DNA of 64,000 nucleotides from Beta vulgaris subsp. vulgaris (GCF_026745355.1 NC_079205.1:45265058-45329057), one strand, 5' to 3'; shown: positions 44,751 to 56,996, counted from the first letter of the stretch. A program made the numbers and translations. The notes: generated from the letters alone by a model not told the origin.

Positions 44751-47330
44751 AATCAGAATAGAATTTGGGACATGTTGCCATTTGAGGTAGTGTTTCCACG
44801 ACGGTGATTGGGCAATTTAAAGATGCTAGGAACTTTTATACTGATCAAATTCAAAATTGGGTGTCCTCTTGCTAGATTTCCCATGAGGAAATCTAAGTGG
44901 AGAAAGTTAGAAAAACTTTCTTTTATTATTGCACACACGTGGAGGATCGTGATATATAATCTTCTTGCCAAACCTAGTGCATGCTTTTAGGATCCCTTCT
45001 CCTTTTCCAGTTTTGGTTCCATAGTGCTTCTATTAGAAGTTTTGATTTCTCCATAACCCCAATATGGATTAGAATTGAAGGTATTCCCTTAACCTCTAAT
45101 TACCCTCATGTGGCAAGAAGGGCTCTGATAGATAGGAATAAGAGTTATCTTTTTCGACAGTTTTTTTTTAAAAAAAATTGGTAATAGAAGAAATTCTACG
45201 GACTGTCCTCGCATAGTTCCCCCATCCAGAGGCCCATTATAAGATAGACAGCCCTTCCTCCCTTAAATCCCATGCAAATGCTTGGGGTAGGAATCAGTGG
45301 CGGATCCAGGATTTAGAGATAGGGGTAACGTAGTATCATGATTATATCTAACACCCAAAAAAATCCACATTTTTACTAGCTGCCCCTCTAGAACAAAAAA
45401 TGTGAAATATTACTATCTTGTGTCCTCTTCATAATTTTGAAATATCTTTACACAAAACAAAAATACACAAAATTCACAAATCATCAACTCATTTAGTATT
45501 TTCATACCTAATAGCAAGTCACAAATTCACAACATCACAAGTTATCTATTATTATGCAAATGTTCACACTTCACATTAGAGATTCACTATAAAGTCAAAA
45601 ATCTGTAATTATCAATCCCTTATTCATAAAAGAAATTATATATCCCTAACTACTGTGACCGGTTGAAGAACTATACGACAGTGGAGGTGGGTCGGGCTTT
45701 GCTAGGCAACCTTGGTATAAAACAATGGTGTATTGGTGTAAAAAAAACTTTAAATATTTGTTAGGTATTGTGAATTCCGCCGATAAAAGAGAAGGGGTCG
45801 GGGAGTGGCACACAAACACTAGAAGAAAAAAAAGCAGTGGATTCATATTCCAAGATTGAACCGAAGAAAAATAAATAAAAGAAGACTGATGTGCCTATAC
45901 TTATGGGAAGTTACTTGTGAAGTGAGGTCCAGAGAAATGAAGATAATAACAATAAAAAAAAAAGAATTCAACTTGGTTGAGTTTTTGGGGTGGTTGACGT
46001 GAAATTATTTTGTTGGGTGGTGGATTATAATGATGGATCATCTTTAACATCCCAAGATTTAAGTTGTCATAATGACATAGTTATAGTTTTCTGCAACAGG
46101 ATTGTTACCAAGATTGAAAAAACAGTTTGCGACCAACAAATTGGCCGCTAAGACCGTTTGCGACCACCAAAAGCGGTCGCTAATTTGTTTGCGACCACTT
46201 TGGCGGTAGCTAAACTGATTTTTTTTCAAGATCTTTTAGGAGTAGCACTTGCTACCCCTTGTTACCAAGTGGCTCCGCCACTGGTAGGAATTAAACCCTA
46301 GACCTTTCTACGGTAGATGGAAAAGCTGAGCACTTGAGCCAACCCCAATTCCTTATCTCTTTTGATAGTGCTTCCTTATTACTTGGAGGGCCCAACCTAA
46401 TGAAAAATAATTTCTTCGAGCTAAAGTGTACATTGAGCTTGATAAGCCTTTGATCTCTAGTTACTTCTATGAATATCAGCAAGGACATTACCAACGGGTA
46501 GACTTCAGGTATGAAGGAATTTATCTTTTCTGCAAACAATATGGTAATATAGGCCATAATCAAACAAATGCAGATTTTTTCTTTGGATGAAGCGCAACAT
46601 CAATTTGGAAAAATAATTAACAGGGGAAATTTTTATTAGGCACAAAAATCTCATGATTCAACACTCTCCTACACCATGCTTCACAAACAAGATAATAAAG
46701 AAGAATAGAAGTGCTTAGAACTTCGAGATTTGGTCGTACCGAGTTCCCCTCTGATGAGATTCCTTTCTCATCAAATCTCTTAGATTTATATTCACAATCT
46801 TCATAATTGAAATTACCAAGGTCTCATAAACTCCAGTTCCAGGGGCATGTTCTAAAAAATAGGAGTAGGAATTCGTAGGAGTCATCTAGTGAAGTAGATT
46901 CCTCTGATCATCACATCCCTCTATGGGTAAGGCGATGTGTTCCTAAGCCATGTGGTTTGTTAATATAATCTCTAGTGAAAAGCCATGGATCTAATGAAAT
47001 AGAGGAACGTTGAAAAATGGTCAAAAACGAAAAACAAATGTACATCATCCTTCTTAGCATTAGCTGAGAAGGAAACAGTGTATGAATCATGGCAACAAAA
47101 GCGCTTTCAAAATTTAAACCTGGGAAAAGAAATAAATCGACAGTGTCCTATTTTTGGGATTAAAGAATGAAAAGGTAAATACACTGCGTTGATTATTTCT
47201 GGAGTGAAAACGAAAATAGAAACTTCTACCGGAAAATGGGACGGAAAGTAATTAGTCAGGAATTAGGTCTAACTAGAATTGACACAATGGTGGACAGTTG
47301 GGACTCAAAGCTAGCCTACCTATTATCTTC
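44750..47330 (+). pseudogene. LINE ORF1 relic split by a hAT element
   Basis: Before the hAT insertion, ITPIWIRIEGIPLTSNYPH (about 45050-45110) is the DUF4283-type WIRIxGIP block. After it, RAKVYIELDKPLISSYF and FRYEGIYLFCKQYGNIGHN (46411-46570) correspond to the run into the CCHC knuckle, whose last Cys is lost (NQTNADFF). A further linker, EKETVYESWQQKRFQ, lies near 47070. Multiple frames and stops make this a dead fragment; no endonuclease or reverse transcriptase follows. Confidence 0.65.
45295..46283. mobile_element. Non-autonomous hAT element with perfect 8-bp TSD
   Basis: GTAGGAAT is duplicated at 45287-45294 and 46284-46291. The ends are CAGTGGCGGATCCAGGAT and, inverted, CAGTGGCGGAGCCACTTGG. 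Near the right end (46120-46210) are three to four GTTTGCGACCAC / GCGGTCGC words in both orientations, resembling CACTA subterminal repeats trapped inside it. There is no transposase. Confidence 0.92.
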
Positions 47331-47464
47331 ATCCTATAAATGTGAGATTCAAAGGTGTAATCTTTTGTGCGCAAGATAAAGCCGATCAATCACTTCCTTA
47401 AATGATCCAGGCACACTCAACCCCCTGCAATTATTTCTCTTCGAACCTCTCCCCTCGAGAAAGC

Positions 47465-47729
47465 CTTGGTAACCAACTGTTTGAGTCCAAAAAAGACTCA
47501 AACACTCAAAAAGTTACACAATGGTACCATTATAACCTGGTATTGGTATCACATTATTATCAGGATTGGTACCAAACAACCTTACTTTGGTATCAAAATT
47601 TTCGGACAATGGTACCAATCTAACCTAGCATTGGTACCAAACAACACGCGAGTGAAATTTCCAAGGCTTAAAATGACCAAATTACCCCCGTTTGAGTCCC
47701 CTAAGAGACTCAAACGGTTGGTTGCCAAG
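47465..47729. mobile_element. 265-bp MITE
   Basis: The terminal inverted repeats are CTTGGTAACCAACTGTTTGA and, inward from the right, CTTGGCAACCAACCGTTTGA, 18 of 20 bases alike. Four TTGGTACCA-type words occur inside. A clean target duplication was not found, so the superfamily is open. Confidence 0.7.
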
Positions 47730-47986
47730 ACAAGCTCCTCTCCCCTCTAAGCTGAGAGGCCCCATACCCAAAACTATATTGTTTCAATTAAAGTGCTTGT
47801 TCAAGGAGACAAATTTTGATAAACTCTCAGTTGCATTCTATAACTGTTTGGGAAAAATCTAAAAATGTAGACATTTAAGGCTTTTATGCTTTAAGTCTAA
47901 ACAATCGTATTTCTCTCTCTCTCACTCTTAGTCAAATGTACCTCAATACCTTCTTCAACCAAATATAAATGAATCCTACACCTCCA

Positions 47987-48294
47987 TGCTATGAACTGGT
48001 ATTTTAACGGAAGGGTAATTTATATATTATCTTGAGTAGTTAGCTTGGAGAATAAGCTAGGTAGTTGTGCTAACGAATTTACTCTATATATAGGGTTAAT
48101 TAGAGAGACATAAGGATTTTGAAAATTGTTAAGAAAATTGGGTGAGCTCGTAGTAGTTAATCGGAGAGAACAAGCCTCTCCAAAGCTTGTAATTATCTTT
48201 TATATTGCTGTATTTTTTAGTTTGTCAATCAAATACTCATCTTCTTCCTTATCTTCTACTATTAATGGTGTCCAAGCTATGTTGATTCATAGCA
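47987..48294 (+). repeat. 5' LTR
   Basis: It opens TGCTATGAACTGG and closes TTCATAGCA. TATATATAGGGTTAATTAGA inside could include a TATA box. It matches 50145-50450 with scattered substitutions. Confidence 0.92.
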
Positions 48295-48390
48295 TATGCT
48301 ACCAGAGCAGAAGTTTCAGGGAGATTAGTTGCTGATTTTTCAGTTTTCAATTTCTTTAATAAGAGAGAGAGATAGAGAGAAGAAACTGCA

Positions 48391-49419
48391 ATGGAAATTG
48401 CAAGCAGAAACGCAGCACAACAAATGCAAACACGGATCCGAGAAGAGTTCTCCTACATCACACACAAAAGAGATAGGGGATTTCAGATCTTGAAGAAAGG
48501 ATAATCCGGCAAGAGATTCAAATTCATGAGTTTAATGGGAGAAATTCGAAGATTAGATCTTCAATTGGAGGATTTCATTGAATTTTTTCAGTTAAACAAG
48601 GAAGAAAGGTTGAAGATTGCCATCATAGGACTTGACGATGAGGCATGGCGGTGATTCGAATTGGAACATCAACTACTATTGTTGTATGAGTGGCAAGAGC
48701 TAAAAGGTTAGGTTAGCAACAAGCTAATTTGTCACCAGATTTTGCTACCCATCCCGACTAACTCCGACGAAGTTCAAGGACAAGGGTTGTGGAAGCCTGA
48801 TGGGTCCAGCAACAATTAACCATGAAGATCCAGTTTAAGGAAGCAAAAAAGGGGGGAGAAACCAATGAGATTCAACCCATCATGGTGGACTTTCAAACTT
48901 ATGATCAGGGGGAGTATCAAGAAGAAGAGAACCCGGGGTGTGCTAAAGGTGAACAATCAAATACCAAAAGGAGTGGTACGCAACTAGCCATGGAGTTTAT
49001 TACACCGAGGAGATCAAGCAGACTTGGTCGGCAATAAATTTGGTGGAAGGCTGGGAGATTTTAGTGATGGATTTACCAGCGGTGGTCAAGATGGGTTCTT
49101 CTATGGTAGAATGCGAGGTGAGTGTGATAATTTCATGAGAATTCTGATGCGAAAAATATTCGAACGGGTTGCTGCTGGAGGTAGTGGGTCTGGCGGTGGT
49201 CTCGAGCTTGTCGCTGATGGTGCAGGTTGGGTAGGATGCAGGGCGACAGGTGAGTTCACCGGTGAGCTAGATGGTGAACCTGGTGAATGTTACAGTGCTA
49301 GGGTGGTCCCATCGAAAGTTGTGAACGGCGTTGGGAATCATCGAGAAGCCTGCTGCAAAATTCTTCAGGGGGAAGAATGGTTGAGTTTGGTGTTTCCTTG
49401 GGAAGGAAGCCAATTATGA
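48391..49419 (+). pseudogene. Gag relic of the short LTR element
   Basis: From the ATG at 48391 the frame reads MEIASRNAAQQMQTRIREEF and is then broken. FFQLNKEERLKIAIIGLDDE, followed by a shifted ELEHQLLLLYEWQELK, resembles the Ty3-type gag block that normally reads L.GxAxxWxxW...W. After 49024 a glycine-rich frame of 131 codons (VAAGGSGSGGGLE) has no recognisable domain. The reading is broken by stops, so no protein product is expected. Confidence 0.55.
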
Positions 49420-50122
49420 AAAATCTTAGTAAGGGTTAGGGTAATTAACACAAAAGTGACAAAAGCAAGGAATTGAGGTGGGTAAATGTGACTAGGGTGA
49501 AATAGTGAGGGAAATTACAAGGGTTATTACAGAAAATTATGAAAAGGACACACTTTTTGGTCTGCATGTCAATACAATTAAAAGGAAAGAGAAGCGGGCT
49601 AACATAAAATTTGGGCTTGCTCTTTTAGAGCACAATATTACAATTTACAAGTGTGGATAAACCTCTAGATGGACAACATGGGTTTCAAGTCTTGAAAGTC
49701 ATTTTTATATTTCTTTACCCCTACTACAGTTCCAACTCGCCCAACATCAATCCGACCCAGATTTTGAACCTTAAATTTTCAACCAAACAACTCAAATACT
49801 CACTCAACCCATTTTTCATTAAACCCACCTAACATTATTTTAAAACCAAATTCTTTTTCTGATTTTCCCATCCCAAATTTTTACCATAAGATACCAGAAT
49901 CATCTCACCACACTACCACTATCATTTTCACTCTCACTTAATTCCAATCCAAGTCAGAATTCCACCCGTCCATGGAAACCAACTCAAATTGTCGGCAACA
50001 TTGAACAAATAAAAGCTTGAACAACTTTGGCAACAGTGCGCGAAAGATGACATTGACCACTAGCTTTGCCAAGACAAAGCCTCTAGTGGGGACTACATCC
50101 ACCTTGAGGATAAGGTGGAAGT

Positions 50123-50144
50123 TTGAGGGGGGGGGGGGGAGTAA
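50123..50144 (+). promoter_or_regulatory. Polypurine tract with G-run
   Basis: TTTGAGG followed by a run of about 13 G and AGTAA precedes the 3' LTR. Its length may be subject to assembly error. Confidence 0.75.
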
Positions 50145-50450
50145 TGCTATGAACTAGTAATTTAGGGGACGGTAATTTAGATATCATCTTGAGTAGTTAG
50201 CTTGAGGAATAAGATAGGTAGTTGTGCTAAGGAATTTCCTTTATATATAGGGTTAATTAGAGAGAGAAAGAGATGTTAAAATTGTTATAAAAAAAGGGTG
50301 AGCTCTTAGTAATTCAATAGGATAGAACAAGCCTATCGAAAGCTCGTAATTATCTTTTATATTGCTGTATTTTTCAATTCGTCAATCAAATACTCATCTT
50401 CTTCCTTATCTTCTACTATTAATGGTCTCCAAGCTATGTAATTCACAGCA
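50145..50450 (+). repeat. 3' LTR
   Basis: TGCTATGAACTAG to CACAGCA, followed directly by the target duplication CTCCA. Confidence 0.92.
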
Positions 50451-50455
50451 CTCCA

Positions 50456-50887
50456 CCCCTTCCTGTTATGGGGATTCTTATAACCCATTGACCCACATAT
50501 AATTAAACTATCACTCTCCATCCCCTTCTAACACTCCTCAAACTTAGAAAATATTCCTTATTAAAATGGATGTACCTTTTGATGAGGTGGATAAGTGTGA
50601 TTTCGGCAATGAAGTCATGTAGATTATTATCCTTGACTTGGACATAATTACCTTCTTTCCCGACCCCATGAATGACCCATTTATACTCTCCAATATCTAC
50701 ACCACTTGTCAACTCTAAACCCACTCCCACTTCAAAACTCTGACACAAGCCCATAAAGGTTAGCTAACTCAAGCCTAAATTTATCTCTAGATGTCAGAGG
50801 AACAGTTATATTCCTTTTCTTTTCCAAGCCTATTTTCCTTCACAAATTACAATAAGAGGTTTAATTTTAACATAAAATTACACGAAT
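50456..50887. other. Spacer with no recognised feature
   Basis: No repeat or gene was recognised between the two LTR elements. A short minus-strand frame at 50503-50754 has no known motif. Confidence 0.3.
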
Positions 50888-50891
50888 CCAA

Positions 50892-51126
50892 TGTTAAGAA
50901 TAATCAAGGATCACAATGATGATACCAATCATGATCACACAATCACTGTACTTATTCTATTTTCCTCTTATGTAGATACTCTTGTCATATTGTCCGTAGA
51001 TATTATCTCTAGTATCTTCTATTGTAGTAAATGTAATATTCTTATATAAGCTTCTCTCTCTCATAGTGTGTATATATATTCCCTGCATAAGTTAATACAA
51101 AACAAGCTTTTTATATATTTCTTATA
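50892..51126 (+). repeat. 5' LTR of copia element
   Basis: It starts TGTTAAGAATAATCAAGGAT. CTCTCTCATAGTGTGTATAT and a TATA-like run are shared with the 3' LTR. It is 235 bp against 247 bp; the 3' copy has extra CTCTCACT repeats. Confidence 0.9.
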
Positions 51127-51453
51127 TGGTATCAAGAGGTGTTTGGATCCTCTAGAGTTGTAAAATAACTCTACAAGGTAGAGTTTGTGCAATATCAACC
51201 ATTGAATAAAAAATCAATGGCTCATATATTTTCTTTTCAAAATCCCCCCTATTTTATCTAATCAAAATCCACCCCTAAATCTTTCCATTCCACCAATATA
51301 AGCCCTTGATTTTAAAATGTATGGCTCAGATATAACTCTACCTTATAGAGTTTCACGAAAACTCTAGAGGATCCGGACTCGTATCAAGAGTTATTGGTAC
51401 CTGACCAATATTTGTTTTTCTCGCTTCCGCTCACTTTCTTCTACTTGTCTACA

Positions 51454-52494
51454 ATGGCCAACATGACCAACAATACTATTCCTAATATTGTTGATCCCAA
51501 GTCACCCGACCTGGTCATTCTTTCTCTTCCCAACATTATGAAGCTTAATCCCACAAATTACTTGTCTTAGAAATTGCAGATTGAAGCCACGTTAGTTGGT
51601 TATAATCTCTTCAGATACTTGGATGGTTCTTTCCCTCCACCATCCTCCACTGTGACTACGGAAGCAACGTCCAGTCCATATTACACGGACCCGTCAAGAT
51701 CGTCTTCTTTTTGGTACATTAATTGGTACCTTGGAACAAAACATTGCTCCTTTGGTTTCTCTTGCCAAGACCTCCCAGGAGCTGTGGGACACTCTCGCAA
51801 ACACTTATGCGAGTGCCTCTCTTGGTCATATCAGGAAACTCAAAGCGCGGTTCTGTGCTATCTCAAAGGGCTCTCAGTCCATCTTAGATTTCATAAATGC
51901 CATCAAAATGGTTAATGATGATATTGCTCTTCTCGGTAATCCCGTCAAGGCTGATGAGCTTATTGAATGAGTGCTTGAAGGTCTAGACAACTCCAATTGT
52001 CAAGGGGGGATTGATGCTATTAATGCTCGAGAAACTACAATCTCCTTAGCTGAACTTTATGAGAAAATCGCTCAATCGAGAAGTCAATATCAAGGCTCAA
52101 CCAATAGTAGGCACTCTTCCTGCATCTGTTCATGCTACTTTTATCAGGAAATCTTCCAATTATCAACCTCGTCTCAACACTCGAAACCGCAAGCATTACA
52201 ATTCTAAGCACGCCAAAGGCCAACAAAATTTATCATCCAATTCTAGTGGTGGGAAACCTTTTTTGGGTCGTTGTCAATGGTGCCATGCAAGAAACATTCC
52301 CTTCACAAAATGTCCAATCTTTATGGATAAACACCTTGTTATTCAACCTCCACCATATAACCCAAATGCACCAAGCCAATGTTACTACTGTTAACCATGC
52401 AACCCAAAACTCTCCCTGGTTACTTGATTCCGAGGCTTCTCATCATATTACTCAAGATCTTTCTTATATCTCCTTGCATCGACCATATGATGGT
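51454..52494 (+). pseudogene. Copia gag and protease remnant
   Basis: The ATG at 51454 starts MANMTNNTIPNIVDPKSPDL. NYLS is followed by TAG where copia gag normally has Trp (NYLSWK). After a frame change, LVSLAKTSQELWDTLANTYA and KARFCAISKGSQSILDFI are the UBN2-type gag domain. CQWCHARNIPFTKCP marks a degenerate zinc-binding region. The protease site reads WLLDSEASHHIT, with DSEA in place of the usual DSGA. Several stops make it non-functional. Confidence 0.85.
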
Positions 52495-53640
52495 CAGGGG
52501 CGGAGCTACTTTGTAACAAGGGGTAGCAGGTGCTACCCCTGTTTTTTTAAAAAAATTGAAAATTTTTATATAAAAAAATGCTGAAGTGAAACCCTACCAC
52601 GTCGTTCTCTATCTCCATTTTCCTCCTTTTATCCACTCTCTCTCTCTTCCGCGCCTCTCTATCTCTCCAGTCTCTTACTCTTCCGCTTTATCTCTCTCTC
52701 TCTCTCTCTCTTCTCTTGGTCTCTCTCTCTTCGCTGCTGCCTGTTGTTCTACCATGACAGCGTTTTTCTTCACCTCTTCGCAAACGCTGCTACTCTCAAG
52801 CTATGTGTTTGGAGCATCTTCCTGTGATAGCTTATCTTGGTGCTTTGAACTGCCATTGTTGGTGGTTGATGTTCTCGTGTCTTTTTTGTGTAGTTGGTAG
52901 TGTTTTTTTATCAATTCTTTGCTTGTTTATATCTAATTTTACTTGTTGATTTTGAGACTTGTGATTCATGAATTGTGAGTTTTTGGATTTGTGAGTTGAA
53001 TGAATTTTATAAATTGGTTCGAAGTTGTTAATTTACGGGTTGAAATGCCAGTTTGTTTAAATTTCTGGTGAATTGTATATAATACACAATTTGTGAATTT
53101 TTTTTAATAATGTACAATTTTGATGTTGTGGTTTTGTAATAATATACAATTGTGATGTTGTAATTTGTGATTCCTGTAGTCTGTCTGTTTGAAAAGTCTT
53201 CCTGTGATTTTGTGTTGTTAGTTGTGAGGTTAATTGTTTTGTAGTGTTTTAATTTAGAAACATACTAGTTGAGTTGATAAGTGAAATCTTGTGTTAATTC
53301 TATAAATGTATTTACTCAAAAGAAAAACAAAAGAGCAATTTCATAAAGGACATTATAAAAATCAAGTTTATTCTAATCCAAGTCTTCTACTCAACTAAAC
53401 CAACAGATTTGAGAACTATTTGTTTATAAATGTAATTCTTGATGCATTTAATTGTAAATCAGTTTTAGAATTTTAGTCTTCGTCATACATAAGTGTAATT
53501 TTATTTTATTTAAGTACTTTGTTATTGATGTTGTGTTTGGACTATGTAATATTTTGAATTTAGAACTTAGTGTTTTTTTGTTACCCGATACAATGGCAAA
53601 ATTATGCTACCCCTCATCTAAAATCCTGGCTCCACCCCTG
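52495..53640. mobile_element. Non-autonomous hAT element with perfect 8-bp TSD
   Basis: ATGATGGT flanks both sides (52487-52494 and 53641-53648). The ends are CAGGGGCGGAGCTACTTTG and, inverted, CAGGGGTGGAGCCAGGATTT. It contains (CT)n near 52690-52735 and no transposase. Its ends resemble those of 45295-46283, so the two are probably related. Confidence 0.95.
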
Positions 53641-53648
53641 ATGATGGT

Positions 53649-56600
53649 ACCGAGAGATCGTAATTGGAGATGGCTCTAGACTTCCTATTACTCATACTAG
53701 TATGAGTAATAGGAAGTCTAGAGCCATCTCTTTCTTGTGCCTACAATACAGCGTAATATTATTTCCATTTCTCAGCTTTGTAATGATAACAATCTTTACA
53801 TAGAATTCTTACCCAACTCTTTTCTTATGAAGGATCAGCTTACGGGGGCACCTATCCTCAAGGGACCAATTAAGCATGGGATTCCATTGTTGCTTTCACT
53901 AGCGTCAAATGTCCAGCCATTAATTGGCATCATCGTCTTAGGCATCCTTCTCTATCCATCTTCAAGTCTTTAGTTTATACTTTTAATCTAAACATCTCAA
54001 GTGATTTCTCTTTCAATTGCAATGCTTGTAAATGTAATAAGAGCCATAAGCTCCCCTTCAATCAAAACTCTTTAGTTTCAAATTCTCCCCTTGAAATACT
54101 CTATACAGATTTGTGGACTTCTCCAATTTATTCCTTTTATGGGTTCAAATATTACATAATCCTTGTGATCACTACACCAAGTATATTTGGTTCTATCCTA
54201 TGAAAAAGAAGTCGGATACTAAAGATGTGTTTGTTAGATGCAAAGCTTTAGTTGAGAAATTCTCTAAAAACCCCATCAAAATGTTATATTCAGATAATGG
54301 GGGAGAATATGAGGCTCTTTCATCTTATCTCACTATTGATGGCATTTTTCATCTTACTACTCCCCCTCACACTTCGGAACACAACGGCTATGCCGAACGT
54401 CGACATTGCCACATTGTTGAGACTGGGTTATCTTTACTTTCCCATGCTCATCTACCTCTTGTGTTTTGGTCGTTAGCTTTTACAACCGCCACATATTTAA
54501 TAAACCGTCTTATTACTCCAACTTTATCGTCTTATTACTCCAACTTTATCAAACAAATCTCCATTTCGATGTTTATTTGATAAACCTCCTAATTACTTGA
54601 AACTAAGAAGTTTTGGTTGTCTTTTCTATACTTGGCTTCGACCTTATGAGAAATATAAACTTGATTCTCATTCTATTCCCCGCATTTTTGTGGGAATTCC
54701 ACTACACAAAGTTCATAGTATTGTCTTGATCCTACTACTCATAAAATTTATACATCTAGGTATGTCGCGTTCGTTGAGAATGAGTTTCCTTACACACCTC
54801 TCTCGACCGATCGAACTCCTTTATCTTATCTTATTGCAGACTCATGGTGTCCACTTACTCTTCCCATTATTAATAATTCTTCACCTCTCACTATGTCCAG
54901 TAACATTGTTGAGTCATCCATACACTCTAATCCCTCTTCTCCTACAACTTCAAATTCTTTTTTACCTTCTCGATCTCTCTCATCCCCTCCTAACAACACT
55001 CTTTTATCCACTCCCTCACCAATATTAACTGAAAACTCGACCCCCTCTACCACACCACCATTATCCCTCCACATGTCACCAGAACAAGAGACACAACCTG
55101 AACCACCACCTCCCCCACCTAACCGTATCATCACCTGTGCTAGCAACAACATAAATAAGCCCAACCTGAAATATGCTAATCCCAACACTACTTAACCAAA
55201 ATCTATTGAGACATCCATTGTTATAGAGGCCTTAAAACACCCATTATGGAGATAAGCAATGGAGGGCGAGCTTGGAGCCCTCTGTAAACTTGGTGTTTGT
55301 GAGTTAGTTTCTCCCGACACAGGTTCGAATCTTGTGAAGTGTAAATGGGTCTTTTGGGTAAAATATCACCTTGATGGTCATATTGACCGTTATCGAGCTC
55401 GGCTACTTGCTAAAGGTTTCTAACAATGACCGGGCATCGATTACAATGATATTTTCAGTCTTGTTGTGAAACCTTCCACAATTCAAGCTCTCCTCAGTCT
55501 AGCCGTGACAAATAACTAGCACCTTAGGCAACTTGATATAAATAATGCCTTTTTGAATGGTACTCTTAATGAACAGGTTTTCATGGCACAACCTCCGGGT
55601 TTTATTGATGCATCCTTTCCGCATTATGTATGCAAGCTTAACAAAACTATTTATGGGCTCAAGCAAGCTCCACGTGCATGGTACACTGAGTTCGCTAATT
55701 TTTTTTTATTGATTTACGGCTTCAAGCGATCGGTTGTGGATGCATCCTTGTTCATTCATCATTACAATTCAGTTGTCATGTATATGATTCTTTATGTGGA
55801 TTACATCATTCTCACAAGGCCACATACTCATGCCATGAATAAGTTCATACAACAACTTGCTACCAGGTTTGCTCTCAAGGACCTTGGTTCCTTATCATAC
55901 TTTCTTGGCGTGGAAGTAATACCTACTGTTCAAGGCTTATTTTTGAGTCAACAAAAGTATATTGTTGACCTTCTTACGAGAACCAGCATGATTCATGCCA
56001 AATCAACACCAACACCCATGGTTACAGACTCAACGCTCACTCTTCGTTCTGGCACATAACCTGACTGAGTATCGAGGAACACTTGAAAGCTTGCAATACT
56101 TAACTCTTACTCGGCTGGATGTTGCTTTTGTAGTTAATAAATCATCTCAATTCATCCATATGCCTCGGTCAGCTCATTGGTTTGCTCTTAAACGCCTACT
56201 TTGGTACTTGGATGGTACTTCACACAAAGGTATTAACATCTATCGTGACTTCCTGTTAAGCCTTCGTGCTTTTTCGGATCTGACTGGGAAGAGAACAAGG
56301 ATCAATTTAATTCAACAATGGGACAAGTTGTATTCCTCGGTTGAAATCCATTAACCTGGAGTTCTAAGAAACTACGGTTCTTGTCTCAATCTTCCACCGA
56401 GAAGGAATATAAAGATGTTGCTTCAACAACGGCTGAATTGTTATGGCTAAGAAACCTGCTTCAAGAAATGGATGTAATTGTTCCACATGCTCTAGTCATT
56501 TATTGTGACAATCTTGGGGCCACCCATTTAAGTGCAAATACTGTTTTTCATTCTCGTATGAAGCACTTAGCCTTAGCTTATCACTTTATCCGAGAACAAG

Positions 56601-56776
56601 TCCAAGCTAGAAACATACGTGTCACTCACGTTTCAACAGGTGATCAACTTGCGGATGTATTAACCAAGCCTCTAGCTCAGCGATACTTCGATCTATTACT
56701 ATACAAGACCGGTCTTTCCATCCAGTTGTCCGTTTTGCCGGGGCATGTTATGAATTATCAAGGATCACAATCATGA
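53649..56776 (+). pseudogene. Copia integrase, reverse transcriptase and RNase H remnant
   Basis: The integrase shows DHYTKYIWFYPMKKKSDTKD, MLYSDNGGEYEAL and TSEHNGYAERRHCHIVE, so the D, D and E residues are visible. The reverse transcriptase shows KCKWVFWVKYHLDGHIDRY, QLDINNAFLNGTLNEQVFM and GLKQAPRAWYTEF, but the active site reads ILYVDYIILT (55793-55804), Tyr for the second Asp. RNase H shows STEKEYKDVASTTAELLWL and VLTKPLAQRYFDLLL, then a stop before the 3' LTR. Stops and shifts lie between all blocks. Confidence 0.9.
53667..53730. repeat. Perfect 64-bp palindrome in the copia protease region
   Basis: Arms of 32 bp (53667-53698 and 53699-53730) are exact reverse complements with no spacer and centre on ACTAGT. 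The left arm is ordinary copia coding sequence (GDGSRLPITHT); the right arm is its inverted copy, which displaces the frame. Confidence 0.98.
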
Positions 56777-56992
56777 TACCAATCATGATCACAAAATCAC
56801 TATGCTTATTCTATATTCTTCTTATGTAGATACTCTTGTCATATTAGGAGTAGATATTACCTCGGGTATCTTCTACTATAGTACATGTAATATTCTTGTA
56901 TAAGCTTCTCTCACTCTCTCACTCTCTCATAGTGTGTATATATATTTAATGCATAAGTTAATACAAAGCAAGCTTTTCATATATTTCTTATA
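56746..56992 (+). repeat. 3' LTR of copia element
   Basis: It starts TGTTATGAATTATCAAGGAT after a short purine-rich tract (GCCGGGGCA). It is similar to the 5' LTR over its length, with scattered changes. Confidence 0.9.
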
Positions 56993-56996
56993 CCAA

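Larger units (their letters stand above)
47987..50450 (+). mobile_element. Short non-autonomous LTR retrotransposon with 5-bp TSD
   Basis: CTCCA flanks both ends (47982-47986 and 50451-50455). The LTRs are 308 and 306 bp, run TGCTATGAACT...AGCA and are closely alike. Between them are a primer-binding-like start (TGCTACCAGAGCAG from 48297), a gag remnant and a strong polypurine tract. There is no pol. At 2464 bp it must depend on enzymes from another element. Confidence 0.92.
50892..56992 (+). mobile_element. Ty1/copia retrotransposon, decayed, with nested hAT
   Basis: The LTRs (50892-51126 and 56746-56992) are flanked by CCAA (50888-50891 and 56993-56996). A primer-binding site TGGTATCAAGAG follows the 5' LTR. 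The order gag, protease, integrase, reverse transcriptase, RNase H is that of copia. Stops and frameshifts occur throughout, and a hAT element interrupts the protease-integrase part. Confidence 0.92.

Noticed and set aside
44753..45184. Short frames that might be a small host gene
   Set aside because: The ITPIWIRIEGIP block and the later knuckle remnant identify a LINE ORF1 relic.
52586..52900. 104-codon frame rich in Ser/Leu
   Set aside because: It lies wholly inside a hAT element and is driven by a (CT)n tract.
54826..55195. Proline/serine-rich and opposite-strand glycine-rich frames
   Set aside because: They lie in the variable linker between copia integrase and reverse transcriptase; low-complexity composition explains them.
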